Positions 52,783 to 63,500 of a stretch of DNA of 64,000 bases are shown here, piece by piece; within the stretch, counting starts at the first letter, position 1; the number at the start of each line of letters is the position of its first letter. This DNA comes from Puccinellia tenuiflora (taxonomy: Eukaryota; Streptophyta; Magnoliopsida; Poales; Poaceae), in assembly GCA_012064385.1 (NCBI GenBank), contig QRDG01001528.1, positions 1 through 64,000 on the forward strand. Reading direction: 5' to 3'. A program made the translations under genes and the position numbers. The notes beneath the pieces were generated by a model, which worked only from the letters and a program-made list of their open reading frames with translations, searched no databases and had not been told where the DNA came from.

Positions 52783-55700
52783 ATGGAGAAGACGCGGGAT
52801 CCGGCGGAGGAAATGGACGGCCTTGAGTTCTTGCTGGATGCAGTTGACAGGTAAATCATATGTACATACTTATTAGCCGTATTCTTCCATTAGATCGGAC
52901 ATTGGGGGTTCTAATCTGGTGTTTCTTGCCGCTCGTGTCTAAGATTTCCTCTCCCCGAGTCGTCGGCGAATGGCGCGCCAGCGGCGGCTGTAATTTTTCC
53001 GGACGGCGCAGTGAGCGTTGTGGGCGATTTTAGGCCACCAGCCTCCGTCGTACAAGATGGGGATGACACATCTGTGGCTGCACACAGGAGAACATCAGGT
53101 GTCGTTGAGGACGACGGGGTGGATAGCAAGCTTAGCCCGGGATCAACACGAGCATCGTTGGGGTCAACGCATAAGGTGGATCCGAGTGCGCCAGGATGGG
53201 CAAGAAGGTGAGGGTTCCGTTCCTTTCGTAATTGTCCGTTGATTGCAGGAATTTTTTCTTTTTTGCGGTCGATGCACTTAGCAGGTTTAACTAATGATAC
53301 ATTAGCTTTTCAGTCAACCACTGTATTATATCATAGACTAATACATGCTCAAAACTGATGCCCAACCACCGGTAGCCCTCAACATGACCGAGAAATTATA
53401 CAGAATATCTGATATATCTCCAGTTTAACTGATACATTCTAGGCGTGGACACAAATTTTTATTTTGTTTTGTTCGTACAATTATGTCGATGAAATGACGA
53501 GCCGCGTCGTAGTGTCTAGCACCGGCGGAGCTTCAAAAAAAATTTGTGGGGCGATTTTTCTAAAAGGATTTCCATGTTTTGCCCAATGGTCAGTCCAAAC
53601 TCCCAAGTACTAACACCACTTCTCTCTTACTCCAATTTAATAAACAAATCAACCAGATAATTGTCCAAATCTGCAGTTTAATAACAAAGAAATCCCCTAT
53701 TAGAAAATTGGGATTGAGAAGGAATGGAGGGTGTGCTCGCATAGCTGTACTGGAAGAGGAAATTCTAACCAAAGCCGCTTACCAAGAATCATGGGAGGGG
53801 CGGATTCGTTCAAGGAGTTGCCGCCTGGCCAGTCTGATGCTTCTTGCTCGTCGTCCGCCAGGTCGCTGTCTCTGGCCTGTTAGGTTGCCGAATGGGCAGT
53901 CTGCTTGCTGCAAGCTGTTCGCCGTCCGGGCGACCGCTAGGGTTGTAGCTGACGGAGCCCGAGGTCACCGCTCACCATCGAGTCGCCGGCTCGCTGCTCC
54001 AGTTCTCATGGTTGCTGTCTGTCTGGTCGGCCTCGTTGCCAGGTCGGAGGGCGATGACTCATGCATGGACTCAGTTGGATCGCAGCGAGCTGAGCGATGC
54101 TCTAAGGTGGAGATTGCAGGGGGCTGGGCGCACTGATTTGGACCAATTGCTCCTAACTACTAGCTGGGAAATAGGAAACATATTTTGGGCCCGCGAGGCA
54201 GCGGCCCCCCTGACCTCAACATAGCTCCGCCATCGGTGTCTAGCACATTTAGTCGCCATGTTTTCGTCACTTCATAATGCCATTGCACTTTTTCAGGCAA
54301 AAAGTATGAGATTATGGATCAGCATAGCATTGTGCTAATACTTGCATGTGCTTATACCCCCAGGGTAAGGATTGGTGCAGCGCCGCCTGATCGACAACCA
54401 TGCGCCAGTCGGATGGGGGCCTTGGAGATGTCCGTCAGGTCATATGCTGAGGATCCCACCGATAGTGTGGTCAAACCAGAGCTCGGAACAACCTTCGACT
54501 CGATTGGGGAGGCCTATGATTTTTACAATCTTTATTCCTGGGAGAATGGCTTTGGCGTGAGGTACGGGAAGAGCAGACTGAATGTAAAAAGGACTAAGTG
54601 CATGCAGGAGATCGTTTGCGGCTGCGCGGTGAGATTTTCATGCCTCAAAAATTTAATAGTGCGTGCGCTTGCTAGTTGAATACTTACCTTTCATCCTCTG
54701 TCGATGCAGGGTAAACCCGATGCAGAGAACACACGCTCGTGCAGGTGTGAGTGCCCAGCCATGGTTAGGCTGCTGCGCACTGAAGACAATGGTTGGTACA
54801 TAGCAGAGCACCGGGTGGAGCATAACCACTCCATGTCACTAACAATGGGTGAGAGGGCATATTGGCCATCCCACAAACACATTGATGCCTACACCAAGGA
54901 CCTTGTGAAGCAGCTTAGGGAGAACAACATCAACATCGGCAAAGTGTACAGCATTATTGGAAGCTTCTTTGGGACAGTGGAAAAGTTCCATTCACCAAGA
55001 GGACACTCCGAAACCTATGTGGCCGGATAAATCGCGACATGTCGGATGATGATGTCAGGAAAACTATGGAACTTTTTGCTGAACTGGGGTCTAAAGATCT
55101 AGAATTCACGTATCGTGTTCAGTCAGACGAGGAGAGCAGGATTAAGAGCCTAATGTGGGCAACAGGTACTAGCAGGGCTCAATACAAGTATTTCGGGGAT
55201 GTACTCACCTTCGACACGACCTATAAAACAAACCTCTACGACATGCCCTTGGGCTGTTTGTCGGTGTGAATAATCACTTCCAGAGCATTATCTTGGGTGG
55301 TGTGCTGGTTCGAGATGAATGAGTTGAAAGCTTCGAGTGGGTTTTCAGGGAGTTTGTTCGGATGATGGGTGGCCCTGCGCCGCAAACTATGCTCACCGGT
55401 AAGAACACATAGTCGTTGATTTAGGTATGCGATTCCCACATAAAGCTGACTTGTTTGCTGAAAACGAATATTGCAGACCAGAACAGGGCCATGGAGGTGG
55501 CTTTGAAGAATGTCTTGCCAAGCACAACCCACCGTTGGTGCAAATGGCATGTCCTTAAGAAAGCAAAGGAGTGCCTTGGACCCTTGTACAACAAGAGTGC
55601 ATTCAGGTCCGAGTTCCATAAGATTGTCAACCATATGCTGACGCCCGATGAGTTCCAGAGTGCATGGGACATGCTCCTCGATAAATTCAAGCTCAGAAAC

Positions 55701-56936
55701 CACCCTTACATGACCCAGATTTTTGAGGTCCGTCACAAATGGGCAAAGCCCTACTTCAAGGGAGTGTTCTGTGCTAAAATGACAAGCACACAGCGGAGCG
55801 AGAGCGCTAACAGTTTGCTGAAGAAGTATGTCCCGCCGTCCAGCCCGATGCATATGTTTGTTAGGCACTACATGCGGCTTCAGTTTGACCGTGAGTCTGC
55901 AGAGAGCTACGAGGAGAGGAGGACGAGAACTGTAAGATGTCGTTTGTTGCTTTTTATCCAAATTTAGGGATGAAATTTTTATCCAATATTTGCTTTTTCG
56001 AAAATAATGTAATGCATCCTCTGATTTTTTTTTTGTTCCAGAGCGGTGCTTGTTATGAGACAGAACTTAGCTTTGAGCGACATGCAAGCAAGGTCTACAC
56101 CCGGGCAATGTTTGAGCAGTTCGGTGAAAACTTGTATGAAGCTGGGTACTACGACATAGATGTGGTTGAGGAGGGGAAGCTATACACAGCGACACATGCC
56201 CAATCAGAGAGGAGAGAAAAATGGAGCCGAGTTATATTCCAGGTTGAGAGGATAGACGACGGCCTGGAGTTCGAATGTGAGTGCGGTCAGTATACACACA
56301 TGGGTATTCTATGCTGCCATGTTCTCAAGGTTAGTTCAGTTGGATGTTATAGCAGTCTCATACAGTCCATGACCATTGTAATGACACGAATTTTCCAACT
56401 CGCAGGTGATGATTTACCTGCATGTCAAGGAGATACCGGCCAGGCACATCATGAAGAGATGGACGCGAGATGCCCGAGACATACTGCCTACTCATCTTGT
56501 GCAGTACCAGTGAGACAATCTTAAGAACAAACCTTTCACGCACAGGCACTCAGCCATTTATGTGAAGCCGATGGAGGCGGTCAGGCTGGGCGACACCAGT
56601 GCAGATGCGTATGAGACATTGTCTGCATTATTAGATGAGGTAATCACGAAGATGACACCCTTCAACGACACTCGAGATGGTCTAGGTCTTGAGGACAGGC
56701 AATCCACACAGCAGGATGGTGGTGAAAACCTGCCACCACTTGACAACAGCGCAACCGTTTCCGCAACGGGAAACAGCTTGACTGGCTTGAAAGCTCCAGC
56801 AAAGAAGTGGGGGGTTGGCAGACCTACCACTAGTAGGGAGAAAGCCCCGTACGAAAATTTGAGCAAAAGAACTCGGTTCTGCAGCATATGCCATGCACCG
56901 GGGCACAAGAGGACTACATGTCCAGAGGGGAGATGA
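52783..56936 (+). pseudogene. MULE transposase, FAR1/FHY3-related, multi-exon, degenerate
   Basis: Possible 5' exons at 52783-52851 and about 52945-53208. The conserved part is in exons 54363-54628, 54710-55398, 55477-55931, 56042-56329 and 56406-56936 with GT/AG borders. Order: FAR1-type DNA-binding domain (YDFYNLYSWENGFGVRYGKS, HNHSM); DDE transposase with FDTTYKTN, DQNRAMEVAL and TQRSESANSLL; SWIM zinc finger CECGQYTHMGILCCHVLK; C-terminal zinc knuckle CSICHAPGHKRTTC. Damage: frame shifts near 54985 and 55251, a stop at 55320-55322, and a stop at 56511-56513 where a CGA to TGA change is likely. The intact protein would bind the MULE ends and catalyse cut-and-paste transposition; this copy is inactive. 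Confidence 0.9.
53523..54235. mobile_element. Mutator-like MITE inserted in an intron of the MULE gene
   Basis: Flanked by GTGTCTAGCAC at 53512-53522 and 54236-54246 (9-11 bp target duplication). Inverted ends CGGCGGAGCT and AGCTCCGCC. The interior GC-rich stretch (53790-54190) gives overlapping frames with no motif; it could be captured host sequence. Confidence 0.7.
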
Positions 56937-57029
56937 ACCGAAGGCACCGCGAAAACCATCCAAGTGCACGAGGTGTGGTGTCAAAGGTCACAAACGAACA
57001 ACTTGCTCGAAAATAATGCGGTAGCGCTG

Positions 57030-57765
57030 CGACCGCAATTTGTAGTTTATTTTCGAATTGGCCTTTATGTGTTAAGACCCATTACTGATCCACGACATTT
57101 GCTTTTTGCAATCGTGATGTGCATTTTATCTGGCCCGTCGATGCATTTTATCTTGACTGCAGTCGGACCCAACAAAATTATTTGCTTAGGACAATTATGT
57201 TGGAGGGCATTAACGTTGGACACTTGGCGTCATTGTTTTTTTCAAAATTCGTATGCATGTACTTTCGAAATTCGAAATCCATGGGAGGGAAGACTGTACT
57301 TCCGTGTTACAGAACGAAGGGCTCCCTGGCCCGATACATATATCCCTCACTACGACACCCATAGTTCTTTTGAGTCACCAGCCACATAGCTAAGTCCAAC
57401 TCAGTGATACGGAGAGTGATGGCAACTGCATCTCAGCCGGCGTCGGGGTCCAAGAGGAAGGCCTTTCAACTGTATCGACGCTTCCCTTTCAACTTTCAAC
57501 TGTTCATTCATGTCTGGGCTGCAAAAGGACCGACCAGGTGTTCCCGGTTAATGTTCTTATTAAATAGACAGCGTACCCTTTAGGCCTTTAGGGTGTACAC
57601 CACCATCAGCTCAAACTAATGAACCCATTTAAAAAAAAATTCCTGTGAAATGCCACCTGTTCTTTTTTGCAATAAAATTCCGTTCCTCGAAAACAAGAAA
57701 ATGCTGGAGATGTAGGCCATTATGTTATTTTTTTACTCTATATGGGTTGCTGCTCAGTCCATATC
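57030..57765. other. 3' flank of the MULE transposase gene, nothing recognised
   Basis: Non-repetitive DNA downstream of the transposase stop, presumably its 3' UTR and element filler. Short frames (56964-57389) have no motif. Confidence 0.4.
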
Positions 57766-58110
57766 TTTTTTTTTTAACATGAGATTTTATTAAACTCAGG
57801 TGCATTTTACAGATAATAGCGTGAAGGGGGTCACGCTAGTTACAGATATGATGTCCCTGACTGGACATGGACTTGCTTTCTGAACCTAAACAACGGATCA
57901 GTAAAGATCTGTTTTGAACTCTGAGAGCTATACGAGCTAGATGATCAGCTTTAACATTGTGACATCTCCTGATGGATGGCAACCAACGAAATAACAATAT
58001 TTTTTCTTTCAGTTCTACACGTAACAATATCTACAATAATTCATTTACGACAAAACTGGCGGCATGCATGTTGCTATCACACACGACGCCCTGTATGTAA
58101 CAGTAATTTG
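57766..58110 (-). mobile_element. LINE 3' fragment with RNase H-like remnant
   Basis: On the minus strand a small frame (58027-57836) reads LLFRWLPSIRRCHNVKADHLARIAL, resembling the C-terminal end of an RVT_3-type RNase H domain (N-K-A-D-x-L-A). It is followed by a 3' end AATAAAATCTCATGTT and an A run (T run at 57767-57776 on the plus strand). The upstream limit and target duplication were not found. Confidence 0.55.
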
Positions 58111-58149
58111 GCATTACAATTACACCGATGTCAATAACTCATAAACATC

Positions 58150-58818
58150 GTACACACAGCGAGTTGGACCGCTCCTCGTTCCCCATCTACAGTAGATCAA
58201 GGCGTTTTGTGCAAACCCCCACTGCTTCCACCTCGCCGGCGTCGATCCGACCGATTCCTCACCCTCCGGCAGCCGCTCCGACGGCGGGAGGATGGGGAAT
58301 CGACGGATCACGTCGTGTATATAGTGTAGGTAGTAGTGGTTTGGCTTCCGGCGGCGCTGAGGAGGTGGTGGTGGCGTCGGAGAGCCTTTTGGGGGCAGAG
58401 CTCCTCTCCTCCGCTCTTGGTGCTCCGGTGGAGTGCTGTGGCGGACCTGCTGTCCCTGGCACGGTTGCAGCTCGTCGGAGTTGCGGTGCGCGAAGTCCCC
58501 TAGCTGGTGGCCGAGAGATGGCGGCGCCGGCGTTTGTTGTTCTCGAGGGTGAAGTTGCAGGTGACCAAGCTGGCGTCGCCGACCGTGGTGCAGGATGGAG
58601 GCGCTCTGGTGCCGAGGAACGTCGACTTCCCGGCCGCATGGGGGCTCCTCCCAGTCCAAGCGAAGAGTGGAGGAGTGGCGGCGGGTTTCGCCGGCCTAGC
58701 GGCCTGTTCGACGGAGACGAAGCCAGAGCTCAGGAGGTCTTCAATGTAATTTTCTTTTTTTCTGGGCTTTTCTGTAAGAATCTTGGTTAATTGCAATCAT
58801 ATCCTTCCTTGCAAAAAA
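58150..58818 (+). mobile_element. 5'-truncated retroposon with exact 17-bp target duplication
   Basis: AATAACTCATAAACATC flanks it exactly at 58133-58149 and 58819-58835. The inserted sequence is GC-rich, ends TTGGTTAATTGCAATCATA then CCTTCCTTGC and a poly(A) run, as in LINE 3' ends. Frames on both strands (58120-58796) overlap in several phases and are UTR artefacts. Confidence 0.85.
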
Positions 58819-58926
58819 AATAACTCATAAACATCCTGTTATGAAAAATTGTTTTTTATGTACGACGTACTTCACTTAGACAAAATATATCCGTTAGACA
58901 ATATTCTAAAATAACCCCCTAACCAG

Positions 58927-59339
58927 CGGAAATTCACTTTCGCACCCGGGTGCACCTGCACCCGGTTTGCTTTTTGATTTTTCAAAATTTTGGAAATGTT
59001 TCGGAAAAATCTGAAAAAATTTGGACACAAACATACGCAAGTGTCGAACACTCGTGAAATTTTTTGACAGAAAATACCAATTTTTATGCTCTGTGCAAAA
59101 AGACAAATTTCTGACAAAAAACATACATTTTTAGATCTCAGTTTTTGTCAGAAATTTGTAATTTTTTTCACAGAGCAAAAAAATTGGTATTTTCTGTCGA
59201 AATTTTTCACGAGTGTTCATCACTTATATATGTTTCTGCCCAATTTTTTTCAGATTTTTTTTGAAGAGTTCTCATATTTTTCAAATTTCAAACACAAAAC
59301 CGGGTGCAGGTGCACCTGAGCACCAAAACGCCGTTCTCA
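58927..59339. mobile_element. Long-arm foldback MITE, Mutator-like
   Basis: The two halves are inverted copies over about 195 bp each; shared blocks are GGTGCACCTGCACCCGG, AACACTCGTGAAA and GACAGAAAATACCAATTTTT. Target duplication CTAACCAG (58919-58926 and 59340-59347). The outer CGGAAATTC and the ACCCGGGTGCA block resemble the ends of the large MULE that contains it, so it may be mobilised by the same transposase. Confidence 0.82.
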
Positions 59340-59347
59340 CTAACCAG

Positions 59348-60230
59348 TCAAATGATTATGGGGTCCTTAGTAGCGTGCCATGCCACCTTGATATCACACA
59401 TGGAGCTGCATGGCATCGATGTGTGCAATGGGAACGGCCATAGGCATGTGCTATGAGTAGCGCCACTTGGCATGGGTTAGCTATGCTAAACCAGTGGCCT
59501 AGCCCGTGCTCCCTCCAAGGTAACTGAAGTTATTAGGGAAGATGTAATTGTGTCATGCATTTTTTCATTAGTCAATGGATGCGCCCCTGCCTCAGTCACG
59601 TACTTTAGGTGGACAAAGTCATGGCACATGATACCTACATTGTTTTATCTTTGGTTCACTGCATGCCGTCTGTTCACGCGTGGGGGGCAAGTGGTTTGAC
59701 TAGTACTGCATGCACACACCTGGTCTAGATCCTTGCCGGCAGACGAAGGTAACCACTTCGCTGGCGCATAGAGGGCAAGGGACAAGCGGCAGGGGCACTG
59801 TGTCCGCGCGATGCAGCTGGGATGTGGCGGAGGAGGAGGACGACATCTTTAGATCTGGAGCTGGCTTTCTATTCTGTGGAGGTCTGGTTCCTGGACTTGG
59901 GAGATAGGGGAGTGTGGGGAGCCGGTGGGAGACGAAGATGATGAGATCCATCGAGAATCCTCGGTTTTAACTCTGGTGGTTGGGCGGTCGCCGACAGCTT
60001 GGGTGTCACCGTGATCACTAACGGCGGCACACGGTACAGCATGGCACAGCTCCGGCGCCCAATCGTCTGTCCCGTCGACGGAAACGTCTGTACCGTCTAT
60101 CATCGACGGTATCCACAGCATTTATTGCTGGGGTCATCCTGGGCCATGCCGCCCAATTCTTCCAAATACTGCCGCACGTACTGGTGCAATACGCACTCCA
60201 CTCACGGATCTCAAGACAAACCAATGTCCA
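59348..60230. other. Right-hand filler of the MULE
   Basis: No gene recognised. GC-richer patches at 59740-59960 and 60000-60120 give short overlapping frames without motifs; they could be captured host fragments. Confidence 0.4.
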
Positions 60231-60287
60231 GGATTTCCGGTGCAGCTGTGCCCGGGTTCCAAAACGCCACTCCCACGGAGTGAGTAC

Positions 60288-60520
60288 TGTTAAACGAGTT
60301 GTATCTAGAAGGTTAGTTAGTTAGAGATATTATCTAACCTGACTTGAGTCTCACGTTGTACTTAGAGATAAGCATCAAATCAGTTGTATAAGATTTGATG
60401 TTATCTGTAGTTGTTGAGATGTAAATCTGTAACTGTATGATTCGCCCATGAGGCTATATAAAGTGACCATACGGCAACCCTAGAGGTACAGCCGAACCAA
60501 ACCTTTCTCTGTAGTTTTGA
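60288..60520 (+). repeat. Left LTR of the Copia element
   Basis: Starts TGTTAAACGAGTTG; TATA box in GGCTATATAAAG (about 60453-60464); ends just before the primer site. The exact 3' end cannot be fixed without the second LTR. Confidence 0.8.
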
Positions 60521-60548
60521 TATGGTATCAGAGCCCTTTTCTTCCACC

Positions 60549-63500
60549 ATGTCGAGCTCATCATCCCTCTCCCCTGTTCCAAGCTCTGCTCCCCAGCCCG
60601 GTGTCGTGACGGAGAAGCTCGGTGGGGATAACTTCCCGCTCTGGAAGGCGCAGGTGATGCCGCCCCTGCGGGAACGCCAACTGGTCGGCTTCCTTGACGG
60701 CACGGTGAAGCAACCGGCCGAGACTCTCGAGATCGAGAGAGAGAACAAGGAGGGTGAGAAGGAGAAGAAGGTCATCCCCAACCCGGAGTATGCTGTGTGG
60801 GTGGCTCAGGACCAGCAGGTCCTTAGCTTTCTGCTTTCCTCCCTGTCAAGGGGGGTACTCACGCAAGTGTCGGCCCTGGAACACACTGCTGATGTGTGGG
60901 CGGCGCTAACGGCGATGTACTCATCGCAATCTCGGGCGCAAGTGATGCAGATCCGTATGCAGCTCGCGAGCAGCCAGAAGCGCGACATGCGCGTTCCGGA
61001 GTACTTCGCGCGGATGAGGAGCCTCGGCGAGGCCATGGCCTCTGCCGGGAAGAAGATGGATGAAGATGATCTGGCGGCGTACATCCTCGCCGGCCTGGAC
61101 TCGGAGTGGAACCCGCTGGTCACCTCCATGACAACCAGCAGGGAGTCCATCTCCCTCTCTGAGCTTTATGCTCATCTGCTGAACTTTGAGACCCGCCTTG
61201 ACATCCAGAACGGCGGGTCACCTGGAGCGGGTGCAGTCTCCTACAACTACGGTGGCGGTCCTCCAGGAGGCGGCGGTGGTGGTGGTGCCTCCGCCAACGT
61301 AGCCTCCCGTGGTGGAGGACGCACAGGCTACCGCGGCGGTCGCGGAGGCGGCCGAGGACGCGGTGATGGTGGACGCGGTGGCGGGGGCGGCTTCAACGGC
61401 AACTCTGCACGCCCCAGCAGTCAGCAGCCGTTCGACGCCAACGGCAATCCACGCCCGCAGTGTCAAGTCTGCGGCAAGTATGGACACACGGCGCTCAAGT
61501 GCTGGAAGCGCTTCAACAAAGACTACAACGGCGACGAGAAGCAAGCCGGATCGTCCTCACACGCTTATGGGGTCGATACCAACTGGTACCTGGATACAGG
61601 TGCCTCAGATCATGTCACCGGTGACCTAGACAAACTCACCATCCGTGACAGGTACCATGGGCATGAACAGATCCACACCGCAAGTGGAGCAGGTATGGAT
61701 ATCAGTCATATTGGTCATGCTATTATTTCTACCCCTTGTGAAAAACAACTCCAACTAAAAAATGTTCTTCGTTCCCCTCATGCAACCAAAAGCCTTGTTT
61801 CAGCTCATAAACTAGCATGTGATAATGATGCCTTCCTTGAAATTCATCCAAATTGTTTTCTTGTCAAGGAACAGGGCACGAGGAGAACTCTGCTTCACGG
61901 TAGATGCCATGGAGGCCTCTACCCCTTTTTGTCGAATTCTTCCACTTCGACCAAACAAGCTTTTGGAGTCAATAAACCATCAACTGCTCGGTGGCATAGG
62001 CGTTTAGGGCATCCCTCGTTTGATGTTGTTCAACGAGTCCTTAGTCAAAATAAGCTTCCTTCTTCAAAGGATGATTCTGCAAATTTTATTTGTGATGCTT
62101 GTCAAAAGGGGAAGAGTCATCAACTCCCCTATCCAAAGTCTAGTAGTGTTTCTAGTGCTCCTTTAGAGCTCATTTTTTCTGATGTGTGGGGTCCAGCTTG
62201 TGCTTCGGTTGGGAGTAACAAGTACTATGTAAGCTTCGTTGATGACTATAGCAAGTTTACTTGGATCTATCTCCTTAAAAATAAATCTGATGTCTTTGCT
62301 CGGTTCCATGATTTCCAAAATCTTGTTGAACGTCTATTTGATAAAAAGATTCTTGCACTTCAATCCGATTGGGGAGGGGAGTATCAGAAACTCAACTCTT
62401 TCTTTCAGCGCATAGGCATAGAACATCATGTATCGTGTCCTCATGCACACCAGCAGAATGGATCTGCAGAACGAAAACATCGCCATATCGTGGAAGTAGG
62501 CTTGTCCCTTTTAGCTCATGCTAGTATGCCCCTCAAATTTTGGGATGAAGCTTTCTCTACTGCCACTTTTCTCATAAACCGTGTTCCTAGCAGAGTTATC
62601 AATCACGAAACACCATTAGAACGTCTCTTTAAACGCAAACCTGACTACTCTCTCCTTCGGATTTTTGGGTGTGCATGTTGGCCAAATTTGCGGCCATACA
62701 ATTCTCGGAAACTCCAATTCAGATCTATACGTTGTGCTTTTCTTGGCTATAGTAATCTGCACAAGGGGTACAAGTGCCTTGATATTTCTAGTGGGAGAGT
62801 TTATATTTCTCGAGATGTGATTTTCGATGAAAATATCTTTCCGTTTTCTGAATTACACTCTAATGCTGGAGCACGTCTTCGAGCTGAAATCAGCCTCCTA
62901 CCCACTAATCTTCTTCCTCCTACACGTTTTGATCAAGGGGGAGAATTAATTGATGATCATTTGATTGCTAATCCTACTAATTCTACGACTGGAGAATTTT
63001 CTGGTACACAGGATGGGGTACATGGAGCAGGAGCCTCAGATGCGGAAAGCGAGGCGGATTCACCTGCGACACCAGCCTCGGGATCGGCCTCCAGATCCTC
63101 GACAGGATCCATCCAGGGATCGTCGCCTGCAGGGACAGCGGCTGACTCTGCTCCCTCATTCGCCCACGGGTCCGCGTCGGAGGACGTGGCTGGCGGGGCC
63201 AGCTCAGGCCACATGCATGGGTCCGCGGCGGGTTCAGCTAGCGGATCTTCTGCGACAACTTCATCGACTGCAACTACACCACACGGTTCTGCACGACACA
63301 CCGGATCCTCGACGGCGGGAGAGTCTGCGCCAGGATCTGATTCGCCTGCACCTGCGCCAGGGGCACCTGCTGTGGAGACGAGATCTTCTGTGGCGTCTCG
63401 AGCTGTAACCAGACTTCAGAACAACATACAGAAACCGGTAAAAATGTTTGAAGGGATGATTCGGTATGCAAATTTTTGTGAAACTGGAGAACCTGAGAAT

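Larger units (their letters stand above)
52398..60274 (+). mobile_element. Mutator-like element (MULE), 7.9 kb, with decayed transposase
   Basis: The ends are inverted copies sharing GTTTGGAACCCGGGCAC followed by AGCTGCACC (left 52406-52432, right about 60238-60265), and the exact 9-bp sequence ACGGAGTGA flanks both sides (52389-52397 and 60275-60283), the Mutator target size. It encodes a FAR1/MURA-like transposase on the plus strand. Four later insertions lie within it: a Mutator-like MITE (53523-54235), a LINE piece (57766-58110), a retroposon (58150-58818) and a foldback MITE (58927-59339). Confidence 0.88.
49696..60284. mobile_element. Stowaway-type MITE split by a CACTA and a Mutator-like element
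   Basis: The left end TACTTCATCCGTTCC (49694 on) and the right end, CCTTATATTAATGAACGGAGTGA resumed as G-TA after 60283, are inverted Stowaway termini with TA at 49694-49695 and 60285-60286. The MITE's own DNA is only 49696-49856, 52292-52397 and the last base or so at 60284. Removing the CACTA (49857-52288, target duplication CCT) and the Mutator-like element (52398-60274, target duplication ACGGAGTGA) restores one MITE of about 270 bp. Confidence 0.7.

Noticed and set aside
58120..58796. Host gene on either strand
   Set aside because: The segment is bounded by an exact 17-bp duplication and ends in poly(A), so it is a retroposon UTR.
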